Shown: positions 11,250 through 20,800 of the stretch, one piece after another
How the letters are laid out: each line of letters starts with the position of its first letter
Position numbering within the stretch: position 1 is the first letter of the stretch
NCBI GenBank assembly: GCA_037074765.1
Contig: JBAMDO010000384.1
Coordinates: 1 to 30,015 of the forward strand
From: Mansonella perstans
Taxonomy: Eukaryota; Nematoda; Chromadorea; Rhabditida; Onchocercidae
DNA: 30,015 nt
Direction: 5' to 3'
The notes under the pieces: generated by a model
What the model saw: only the letters and a program-made list of their open reading frames with translations
Databases searched by the model: none
What the model was told of the DNA's origin: nothing
Position numbers and translations under genes: made by a program

Positions 11250-12250
11250 TTGTTTATTCAATACCTATGGCGAGAAAATATTCCATGGGATCAATCTTTA
11301 AATGAAACATATAAACAAAAATGGAATCTGCTCATTACTGAATGGCCCACAAATGTAATAGGACTACCAAGATTTGTGATGGAATTCTCAGTGCCAACAG
11401 AATTTCACATATTCACGGATGCGTCCAAAGTTGCTTATTCCGCAGCTGTTTATGTACGAAAAGTTTTACCTGGAAACTCTGTAAGATCATTCTTGATCTT
11501 TGCTAAATCCCGACTTGCTCCAATCAAAGGTATATCGATACCCAAACTTGAGTTATTATCTGTATTGATTGGAGTAAGAGCGGGTCAGTTCGTATTAAAG
11601 CAGCCACAAAAGGAAGATTGTCCCGTTACTTTGTGGTCAGATTCAAAATGTGCTCTCTTCTGGATTACAAATTATACGAAATTGCTTCCACGATTTGTGC
11701 AAAATCGAGTGGAAGAGATTAGAAAATCCAGATTCAACCTAAGATATCTACCTAGCCTTGAAAATCCAGCTGACATAGCTACAAGAGGAATCTCACCAAT
11801 CAAACTTCGCAATAACAAGCTATGGTGGAATGGTCCGCAATGGTTGAATGGTCTCGAATCAGAATGGCCTAATTGTAAGTTCGTTTATGAAGCTAATGAT
11901 GAATTCGAACAAGCAATTATAGCAAAATTATCAACGGTTCCAAACCCAACTGAGGAAAAAGTGATAACACCATTCATTGATGTACACCGCTTTAGTAAAT
12001 GGACAAAATTAGTACGAGCGGTAGTATGGGCTCTTCGATTTATTAAACAAACTCATCGAAGAGGATTACCTTGGCTCAAATTATTATCTATCAAAGGAAT
12101 CAATATGACTCAAAACGATTATCAAATAGCAACCAGATTGTTGATCCGACAAGCGCAATCAGCGCATCTAACAGATAAAGAGAAGAAGAAATGGAATTTA
12201 CTTCAACATAAACCTAATGACTTATGGAGATCAGGTAGCCGCCTAGAATA
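11250..12250 (+). pseudogene. Retrotransposon RNase H and connection region
   Basis: This is one long open frame without breaks. RNase H acidic residues are all visible: FTDAS with Asp at 11418, KLELLS with Glu at 11550, WSDSK with Asp at 11640 and ADIATRG with Asp at 11772. This domain would degrade the RNA strand during reverse transcription. The downstream connection (WWNGPQWL) leads into the integrase zinc-finger region in the same frame. The segment lacks its own start and is part of the interrupted pol polyprotein. Confidence 0.85.
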
Positions 12251-13606
12251 TTCAGAGTTAGATGGGGACAGCAAATATCCTATCTACCTACCAAAGGATC
12301 ACTACGTGACTAAGCTTATCATCATGCAGCAACATGAGGCGCTGCATCATGCCGGAATCTCACATACGTTGTCTGAATTAAGACGTAAATTTTGGATACC
12401 AAAGGGAAGAGCCGCAATAAAGCGTATACTATCTATGTGTACGACCTGTAAACGGTGGAAGGTCAAACCACTCAATTACCGGCAATGCCAAGTTTGCCTG
12501 AAACCCGAGTAAAAAGATCTAGACCATTCGAACAAGTAGGTCTAGATTACTTGGGACCAATCCTAGTCAAATCTACAACCGATAGAGTAAAGAGATGGAT
12601 CGCTCTCTTCACATGTTTTACTACGAGAGCTGTACATCTGGAAATAGCAGAGGATTTATCCGCCGAAATTTTCTTACATGTCCTAAGAAGATTTGTAGCT
12701 CGACGAGGATATCCAAAATTAGTCTTAAGTGACAACGCGAGTCAATTTCAACTCGTTTTTAAAACAATAATGGAAGAAAGCTCTAACTTTCTAGCAGAAC
12801 ATGGTATGTGTTGGAAAAATACTATACCAAAGGCACCTTGGGGTGGTGGAGTATACGAAAGAATCATTGGACTCACAAAACAAGCTCTAAGACGGGCTGT
12901 TGGAAGAAGACTTCTAAAAGAAGGGGAACTGATAACGTTAATAATAGAAATAGAAGGAATACTTAATACCCATCCATTGACTTACGTTGGCTTCGATAAC
13001 TACAGAGTCATACGCCCGATTGACTTTATCTCACCTAAGTCGTCACTTGAAATACCAATCAAGTTTGACAATGGGCAAGAAGAATATACTCCTTATCCAT
13101 TAAAAACAAAGGATAAACTTATTAAATATTGGACCAATACTCTTAAGACATTAGATGTTTTTTGGAAACTGTGGAAAGACGAATACCTTATGAGTCTAAG
13201 AGAACGCACACAAAAAGAATTAGTTTCTCCTCGAAAGACAGAAAAACGAAGACCACGTGAGAATGAAATCGTTTTATTAATGGAACCCGAAGTACCTCGC
13301 GGTATATGGAAATTAGCAAAAATAATTAAAATCAACAGAGGATGTGATGGAAGTATCAGGAGCGCCACAATCCAATTGCCTAATGGGAAACAACTTAATC
13401 GTTCTATTAACATGCTATGCCCCATGGAAATAGATGCATCCAACGATATGGAAGAAAAATTACAAGAAAGCGAAGACCAGGATCTATTGCGCGACGAACG
13501 AGAAGTGCCATACAAGCAAAAGTCGTATCAAACGAATGAATGTGATACTTTTTGCTCTCTCTCCCCTTGGGAGTGTCGCGAATTTATAACGCGAAACTTC
13601 CACTAA
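12251..13606 (+). pseudogene. Retrotransposon integrase with C-terminal extension
   Basis: The zinc-binding HHCC region (HEALHHAG ... CTTC) ends the upstream frame at about 12465. A one-base loss near 12471-12474 moves the reading to the frame of the catalytic core. The DDE triad is complete: Asp at 12545 (GLDYLGP), Asp at 12731 (LSDNAS) and Glu at 12857 (VYERI), with 61 and 41 residues between them. A basic C-terminal extension typical of Pao integrases (DUF5641-like, PRGIWKLAKI near 13294) follows. The frame stops at TAA 13604-13606, about 30 bases inside the 3' LTR. From about 12475 to the end there are no breaks. Confidence 0.87.
13562..13573 (+). other. Weak polypurine-tract position
   Basis: The bases just before the 3' LTR are TCCCCTTGGGAG. 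Only the last five (GGGAG) are purines, so this is a poor polypurine tract. It is listed because plus-strand priming must occur at this junction. Confidence 0.3.
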
Positions 13607-14047
13607 TGACATTATAAGCATTCAATCCTAAGATTGTGATCTAAAGTTATATCTTTTGAATTCATGTAAATTCTATTGTAATCCTCTATTGTGCGCCATA
13701 AATGATTCCCTCAATCATTTTTGTCCTTTATCTGAAATTATATATATATAGGATGGTCAATCTTCTAAATTCATTTAACTCTTCACTTCTTCTATTATAT
13801 CCTTATCCAATTCTTCCTCGTTAAGCCACGTTCGCATTTGTTAATGTTTTGGCCAAGTTCACATTTGTTAAGGTTTTATTCACGTTCACGTTTGTTAATG
13901 TTTTAATCACGTTCGCGTTTGTTAGTATTGTTAATAAAGGTTTAATTACCCAAGTTTGAGTTTGAGATCACGAAGTTCTCTCGCGCAACGAAAAACTACA
14001 CAATACAACGCCCTATAACGAACCCGCTGGTATATTATTGGCCGACA
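13574..14047 (+). repeat. 3' LTR of BEL/Pao element
   Basis: This is a 474-bp copy of 7698-8164, with shared sequence continuing to 14051. The first 250 or so bases match exactly apart from a 2-bp TA-run difference. Six of about eight substitutions and a 9-bp indel fall in the last 95 bases. It contains the same four 27-bp units (13827-13934) and an AATAAA at 13933-13938. Confidence 0.9.
13827..13934 (+). repeat. Four 27-bp tandem repeats in 3' LTR
   Basis: This is the same array as in the 5' LTR with exact 27-bp spacing (starts 13827, 13854, 13881, 13908). It differs from the 5' array at two positions: CGTTCA for CGTTCG in unit three and TTAGT for TTAAT in unit four. Confidence 0.9.
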
Positions 14048-14176
14048 TCGATAATTTCTATTTTACATATGGTATTATTTACTAAACTCATTTTCGGATG
14101 TAACAATTGTATGTTTTCTTAGATTATTGATTTAAGGATGAGGTTGAAAAGAAATGAGCTTTAAAGCTTATTTTAA

Positions 14177-14508
14177 AGCGCAGCAAGGTCGGACTTACCA
14201 AAGTTGACAGTTTTGAAGAATCCTCCTCAAATGCGGGAGTAATTGGAATTGTTCCGCGAGCTCCTGGAGTATGATCGCATATTGGAACGGTAGAGTGCGA
14301 ATGAGAAGCAGTTCTTGCTCCAACTCTCCCAGCAAGAACAATATGCTGAGCTGCTGCAGCAAATGCAGGAAGAGCAAAAGGAGATAGCGCAGCGACGACG
14401 AATGTTGTATGACTTTTCCTGAATGGAGAATGTTTTGATACGACGTTAAGAGTGCCCAAGCGCAGAACGCAGAGAATTGGAAGAAATTCATGAAATAATA
14501 CTGTCAAA
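14177..14508 (+). pseudogene. Coiled-coil coding relic with four in-frame stops
   Basis: One plus-strand frame reads as a Leu/Glu/Gln-rich coiled coil (LELFRELLEYDRILER, then QQEQYAELLQQMQEEQKEIAQRRR, then RRELEEIHE). It is interrupted by TAA at 14240, TAG at 14291, TGA at 14420 and TAA at 14447. The helical heptad character continues across the stops, which fits a decayed gene. The alternative is that some stops lie in very short introns, since GTAATT at 14238 and an AG at 14292-14293 would remove the first two. I do not recognise the protein. The segment is clearly less AT-rich than the flanks. It begins only about 130 bases after the retrotransposon, so the insertion may have separated it from its 5' part. 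Confidence 0.4.
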
Positions 14509-14601
14509 TCTCATTTATCATTTGAAAAAAAAAAATCTTTTGTAAATTTATCAGCTTGCATTAAGCTTGGCGAATCACATCCGATAATGAATATATTTCA
14601 G

Positions 14602-14939
14602 GCGTTCTCGAACTATGTGAGTTCCAATTATGAAACAGGAATGACACGAGGCAATGTCAATGAACCGCAACCATTCCATGGGCCAGCAGTGAGAGGCATG
14701 GCGGAGCAATACTAATAGCTGTTTGTAGGGTCAGAAAGCGACTTGCATACGTAACTTGGGCAAATTGACCACAATTGGTAAATTTAAATTAATTTCATTC
14801 GTATTTTAAAAAATTTCATATGGTTGGTTTAATAAATATAAAAGTTCTTTAATGTTTTCCCAGAATGCGAGATGTGTAGAGGGAACATGAGACGTCGAAA
14901 ATTTGGCGAATTCACGCTAGAAAATGCATTCGTAAAGTG
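14602..14939 (+). CDS. Three small exon-like blocks, unrecognised protein
   Basis: Proposed exons are 14602-14688 (acceptor TATTTCAG, donor GTGAGA), 14729-14777 (acceptor GTTTGTAG, donor GTAAAT) and 14864-14939 (acceptor TTTCCCAG, donor GTGAGT). Their phases join cleanly and the peptides look non-random (NEPQPFHGPA, GQKATCIRNLGKLTTI, CEMCRGNMRRRKFGEF). The first intron would be only 40 bases. If it is not removed, the frame ends at a TAA at 14713. These blocks lie just downstream of the coiled-coil relic and could be the same gene, either still active with a different 5' end or also decayed. No family recognised. Confidence 0.3.
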
Positions 14940-15991
14940 GTGAGTTTAAATTCTGAAATTAACGCTTTTTTTCAAAGTATTGATCATCAACAATTTCCAG
15001 AAAAAAGAAAAGCAATTCTTCTGAAAAATACCTTTTCTTCTTTTTTCAGATGTAGTGTGATAATGGAAATTTTGCTTAATCCACATTACTGAAAATATAT
15101 CGCATGCGATCAAGTGAAGAGCCATTTCCCTTCAACCGATCTTTGTTCCACTCGAGCATCAAAGTTCGTTACTTCACACAGGTAGCTTAATCTATTACTG
15201 ACTGATTATCTTGAGTTTTTATATTTTTCCTTGCTAAATCTTTTTCATTGCGTTAGTAATTTTCGTTCCTAATTGTTTTTTTTTTTCCACAACGGATTAT
15301 TTGTTAATTTGAGTCTTTTTTTAATTTGTGGTTACTAATTTTTTAAACTGTAACGAAAGCTTTGAAATTTTTCTGTTTTTGTTTGCTGTTTAGTAATAGA
15401 ATTTTGCCAATTGAAATGAGAAGTGTTTTATCATTTTTAGCAAACAAAGACTTGGCGTGAATTGACTTTTAAAAAATTTTTTAGGTAAGTCTCATTAGAG
15501 TGTTTTGTTCCGTTGCGATTTTTTTCAGCTACTAGTTTTGCTTTTTTTATGCGATTGCTCGTTCTATTTTGTTAAAATACTTTTTGAAAAGAAAAAAAGC
15601 GCAAAATATAAAGTAAAATAACGGGACAAAAAAGGCAAAAAAGGAGAATAAAAAAGGAAAATTACAAAAGCAAAAAAAGAAACGAAAAAAAAAAATCAGA
15701 AAAAAACGAAGATAAAAATAAAAAATGTTATCTGTGCAATCATTTAGTTCTATATATTCATTTTCCAGTGGACTGCTTTTTTAAATTTTTGCCATATTTG
15801 AGTTTTAGTGGTTGACGGATTTATTGTCTTTTTGATTGTTTTGCAATTGTTTCAAATACTCACTTTTTCAATTTATTATTCTTTCCTTTCACATTATTGT
15901 AGTTATGATGTTTTGAAGTTTAAAACAAATTCTATTTATGTTATTAGATCGGCTTCATCAATTACTCATTTCTAAATTTTTGCCTTTTCAG

Positions 15992-16149
15992 TTGAATATT
16001 TGTTCATGAATTTCTTGGAGTTAAACAGAGAGGAGGTTGAAGGAGTTCGAGTGTCCAAGAAAAGAAAATGGAAGAGGAATCGGTACCTCAAGGGCTGGAA
16101 TGCAATGAAGACAGAGTTGGCTCCCTTTATTAGTCATTATCATCATTAA
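15992..16149 (+). CDS. Possible terminal exon, basic peptide
   Basis: After a good acceptor (TGCCTTTTCAG) a short frame includes an ATG at 16006 and ends at TAA 16147-16149. The 47 codons from the ATG give a Lys/Arg-rich peptide (SKKRKWKRNRYLKGWN) quite unlike the surrounding AT-rich DNA. It could be the last exon of the locus starting near 14.2 kb or an isolated relic. No homology recognised. Confidence 0.3.
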
Positions 16150-17799
16150 CATTACTGTCAGCATCAGCATTATCAATTAATTCAGCTGGTTTAATTTTGG
16201 ATGAAAAATTTAGGAAACAAACTTATCCCTAATATTCTAAATTAATTTTTAAGCATTCAGTCTATTCGGTCCTGGATCTTTTAATAAGCGAGCTAATCGA
16301 TCCATAGGGGATGATAGATCAGGCATTTGCATTTTTTCTAAATCACATTCCATTTATTTACTGTCTAACTTTTCTCTCCTTTTCTTAGTACTGTAGATAA
16401 AGTCGAAAATAGAACTGCTCAGTCTCTGAAACATTTCCGAATTTTTAATTGTGCTTAGTTTTGCTGATTATTTAACTGAGGGGATATGTTCAAATATGAC
16501 AAATAGTATTCAAACATTATTAAATTTGAAATTCATATCTTACAATATGTAACGCTTTAAACCGAAATGTCAAGGAATTTGGAAGTAAATTCCATTCGTC
16601 ATACTTTTGGCAGCTGTTCTGCAAAATGATAATATTGCGATATAAATGTGATTAGAGTTATTGGTGCGGAGAATTTTCCATAAACTTGGTATTGCATTAC
16701 AAAATATGAAGTTAGTTGTGTGACTTACTGCTGCAATAGTTTTTAGCGAATTTTCGAGAATTAAAAATAGTCAAAAGTTATGGTCAAACTTTCATGCGCA
16801 TATAAGCTTGGTAAAAATAGTAAAAAGTAATTATTTTAAAAGTGTGGTAAAAAGACTACGAACCCTCATAACAGAATGTAAAATTCAGTGGACCATCATG
16901 ATGAAAAGAGTAAGCTGGAAAAGAAATTTTTGAAACACAAATATGAAAAATTTGAGGCAGAGATTCAGTTTTTCCCTGCTTATTTTCTTTTCAAATTTTA
17001 GCTTGTGGAAAAATAAGATTTCTTATATGTTAATTGGTATTAAATGATAAATTTAAATTTCGAAAGTGCAATCTTTCTTTTTTTTGATTTAATGCATACA
17101 TTTTTAATTTTATCTGATGCAGTAACAGTTGAAATGAAAAAAAGATGAGAAAAACGAGAAAATAATTGACTAGTAAATTTTGCGTCATTATTATACGCAG
17201 GCAATTAAATGTCATATCAATGAAAAACGAATTAAAAAAGAAAATGAAATATGCAGAAATGCATGGTAAAATTTAATTTAAGATAGGTGATTGTTTTAAT
17301 TAATAAACAGGCTTTTATTATTAATTTAGTTACTTCTAAGCTGTTACAGCTGTCATATTATGGATGTGTCTTTTTGTGTGTTGTATATGTGTGCATGTGT
17401 GTGAATGTATGTGAATGTGTATGAATATGTGTATGTATGTGTGTGCATGTGTGTATGATGTGTGTATGTGTGTGTGGGTGTATATATATATATGTGGGTT
17501 AAGGGTTAAGGTATGAATAGATACAAATATAAGTATGGTAATGGCATGTTACATTCATAGAAATATTTAATTGAGATTGAAAAATACTGGAATGAATAGC
17601 AAGGAGAAAGAGAGAGTGAGACAAAAAAACAAAGGAAAGAAAGGTACACGTGAAATGAGCATTTTATAAAAAATGAAAAAATTTGAATGTTAAAGGACAA
17701 GTATAAGGCATATCCTGTCATAAGGTATGTTTGTATGCCTGAATTGTTATGTTTTCGCATTCTGATAAAATGAATGAATAGCATACTGCTTTAACAGCG
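16150..17799. other. AT-rich intergenic DNA upstream of osm-3
   Basis: I see no convincing gene here. It holds a degenerate TG/TATG-rich simple repeat at 17375-17496 ending in a pure TA run. The minus-strand open frame at 17506-17784 is low-complexity Phe/Tyr/Ser-rich and is not called. The last few hundred bases are expected to carry promoter sequence for the kinesin gene. Confidence 0.6.
17375..17496. repeat. TG/TATG microsatellite
   Basis: About 120 bases of imperfect TGTG, TATG and TGAATG units end in a TATATATATATATA run, about 380 bases upstream of the osm-3 start codon. Confidence 0.9.
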
Positions 17800-17814
17800 G
17801 TTGCTAAGAGCGAC
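17800..17814 (+). promoter_or_regulatory. Candidate X-box (RFX/DAF-19 site) for osm-3
   Basis: GTTGCTAAGAGCGAC consists of two inverted half-sites, GTTGCT and AGCGAC, with a 3-base spacer. The half-sites fit the RYYNYY and RRNRAC halves of the X-box consensus used by RFX factors. The common nematode spacer is 2 bases, so this is a spacing variant. It ends 64 bases before the ATG, within the range typical for nematode ciliary gene X-boxes. Functional role is inference from motif, position and the ciliary identity of the gene. Confidence 0.5.
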
Positions 17815-17834
17815 AATTATTTAAATGCAATATT

Positions 17835-17845
17835 CAACTTTTTAG
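17835..17845 (+). promoter_or_regulatory. Possible spliced-leader trans-splice acceptor
   Basis: CAACTTTTTAG ends at 17845, 33 bases before the kinesin ATG, and resembles the nematode acceptor consensus with no matching upstream exon. A poorer AG (AAACAG) lies directly before the ATG. Spliced-leader addition at one of these would set the mRNA 5' end. Confidence 0.35.
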
Positions 17846-17878
17846 ATTCTAACAATTATCACCATATATCATAAACAG

Positions 17879-20800
17879 ATGGCAGAAAGTGTCCGTGTAA
17901 TTTGTCGTTGTCGTCCGTTAAATAAACGTGAAATAAACCTTAATTCACAGGTAAATAATGACATTTTAAATATTTATTTAATTTTCAATATTTTTCACAA
18001 ATTTTTTTCCTTTTTGCTTTTTTTTTTCCTCTTTGTCTGTTTTCTTTTTTTGGCAAAATATTTGTTTACACTTTGTAGTTACTGTATTTTTTCTTCTGTT
18101 TTTTAATGTTATAGTAAACAATAAGAATAAAATTCTTAACTTTGGTGCATTTTACCAATTCTAGTTAAATGTAACAGAAGAAAAATGCATTGCCAAGTTT
18201 TAGAAATTTCCGAGAGAGAGGAAGAGAGAAGGAAGAGAGAGAGTGAGTGATGGATGAAAAATGGAACACAATAACATCTACTATTGGATTTAAAATCTTG
18301 AAATTTCAATAAAATTCCGAATTTCGTTTGATACCAGATTTGCTTTATAAATGATTCTATGATATGATATTAATTAACACATTAACATAATTGTTAACTT
18401 CAAGCGCAGCAAATACTTGCTATATGTAAATAAACTTTATCAATCTTTTAGAAGTTAGTAAATAAATGTTGGTTCGAAAAAATAGAGTGAAAAAATGAAA
18501 ATCTCTTCCAAAAAAATTTTTATCGAAAAAATTTAAAAAAGAATGAACATCATTTGATATAAAAAATTTCACATTTTCTTTTCATCTTTTTTTTGAAATT
18601 CTTTTTTGATCAAAATGACTTTTTTATTATAAAAATTATCCATAAGATATGGTCTTGAGTCTTGTCAACAAGATTCTTTTTTTAGTAATCCGGAACAATG
18701 TGTTGAAAAAGATGAAAACACTGAGAAACAAACGTGGTGTGGAAGTAATATTCCGTTAATCTAAATTCTTAATTAGTTGAAATACTGGGAATGGTTTTCA
18801 TTCTTGTAAACTTTTTTCCTGAAAACTAAAGTAAGATTTTGAAATTTAGATATGTGTACAAATGAATCAAAGTCGTGGCGAGGTAATCCTGAGAGGTGAA
18901 ACTGGTTGCCCAAAACAGTTCACATTTGATGGTGTTTACTATATGGATGCTACAGCTGAGCAAATTTATAATGAAATTGTTTATCCGCTTGTTGAAGTAA
19001 ATTATTCATATAATATTTAAGCAAATTTTTTAGTTAATAAAATCTGGAGTTCAATTAAATTTTAGTAATATTTTAGCAATCTTTCAACTATTTGCCACTT
19101 TTATGGATGTCATAAAATTATTTTCAATTTTGTTTTAAAAATTTTTGAGTTAAAACTGTCAAAGCAATATGGATCATTAAAAATGTTTCGCTGAAAGAAA
19201 AAAGCAAATGTTGAATGAATGGTAAAATTAGTGCAAAGCATTTTTATTTAAAAACAAATCATTTCAAACCAAAAAAATAAAGTCTCATTTTTTTTTCCTG
19301 TCTCTCATTTTATAAATATTAAATGATTAATTTCTCTTATAATAATATTACTGTTCATTTCCTTCATTCTTATAATATATTTTTAAATTTGATGAAGTAC
19401 AGCAAATGTAAAATAATTATTTCTATCATAATAATATTATTTGAAATCTCTTTTTTAATTATAAGTTTTTATCTTAATATTTTGTGGTATAAATTGCTTT
19501 ATGGAATATTTAAATTATTCTGGATATTTCAAACTTTGTGAAAATTTATTTTATGAAATAAATGAAATTAGTTCAACTATGAAACATGTACAAAATATAA
19601 ACCATTTGCAGAGTGTTATTCAAGGATATAATGGTACTATTTTTGCATATGGTCAAACAGGTTCCGGTAAGACTTATTCGATGCAAGGTGATGATAATGT
19701 CCAATCTCAAGAAGGTATCATACCACGAGCGTTTGAACATATATTCGAAGCAACAGCAACCACTGATAATGCTAAATTTTTGGTTCATGCATCATATTTA
19801 GAGGTTTAAATTTATACTTCCATTAAAAAAAAAGAACAAGAAAAAATTGAGAAATTTTAATATTGCAGACTAAAAAAGTATGTGAAAGTTTAAAATTTTA
19901 AAATTTGCGAAACTCTGAAAAGTTTGTTTTTTTTTTTACATGTTTCAATTAAATGCCGTAAACAGTTCATGTTATATTTATATGACAGCAAATTTAAATT
20001 TAATAGTATTTATAGATTTACAATGAACAGATACTTGATCTGCTGAGTACAAATCATGGCAAAAAATTGGAAATCAAAGAGCATAGTGAACGTGGTATTT
20101 ACGTTGCGGGTTTGTCCATGCATGTATGTAACGATTATAAAGCTTGTCAACGATTATTGAAGAAAGGTTCAGAAAATCGCCATGTTGGTGCAACATTGAT
20201 GAATAAGGATTCCTCACGATCACATTCTATTTTTACAGTTTATGTTGAAGTAGCACTTAATAATGGATCAATACGAATAGGAAAATTAAATTTGGTAGAT
20301 TTAGCAGGCAGTGAAAGACAAGCAAAAACTGGTATTTTCTTTTTGTAATATTTCATTTTACTTATTGAATTTAAATTAAAAATATCAATTAAAATTTAAA
20401 TTTCGATAAATAAAATTTAGTAGAGTTAATTTCACGCAAATGATTGATTTTGGTATGAAAAATAGAAGTGTTATTTAAATTCGAAAGGAATATGAAATGA
20501 AATAATTGAAATTTTTCTTTTTCATTTTTTAAAGGTACTACTGGTGATAAATTCAAAGAAGCAACCAAGATTAATCTTTCATTATCTGCTTTGGGTAATG
20601 TAATATCAGCGTTTGTTGATGGTAAATCAAAACATATACCATACCGCGATTCAAAGTTAACACGATTATTAAAAGTAAGATTGCAATAATAATTATTATT
20701 TCAAGTGTTCATTTTATTTCATTATTACACGATTTTTTTTTTTGATCTTCTCTAATTTAATTAAGGAATCTAATTCAAAAACATCTTTGATGAAATGTAT

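Larger units (their letters stand above)
7698..14051 (+). mobile_element. BEL/Pao-type LTR retrotransposon, full-length but frame-broken
   Basis: Two direct repeats of about 470 bp bracket an internal region whose reading frames give, in order, a DUF1759-like gag, CCHC knuckles, a DUF1758-like aspartic protease, reverse transcriptase, RNase H, an integrase zinc finger, integrase core and a C-terminal extension. This order and the DUF1759/DUF1758 pairing are typical of BEL/Pao elements. LTR copies differ by about 8 substitutions, a 2-bp microsatellite change and a 9-bp indel. The coding region carries one nonsense codon (8337) and 13 apparent one-base losses. Base composition is clearly less AT-rich than the flanks, as expected for a coding insertion. 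No clean target-site duplication is visible next to the LTR ends. Confidence 0.93.

Noticed and set aside
13093..13515. Minus-strand open frame within the integrase
   Set aside because: Antisense shadow of the integrase C-terminal region.
14124..14507. Minus-strand 127-codon open frame in the coiled-coil relic
   Set aside because: The plus strand shows heptad-type coding character; the antisense frame reads as its complement and has no recognisable motif.
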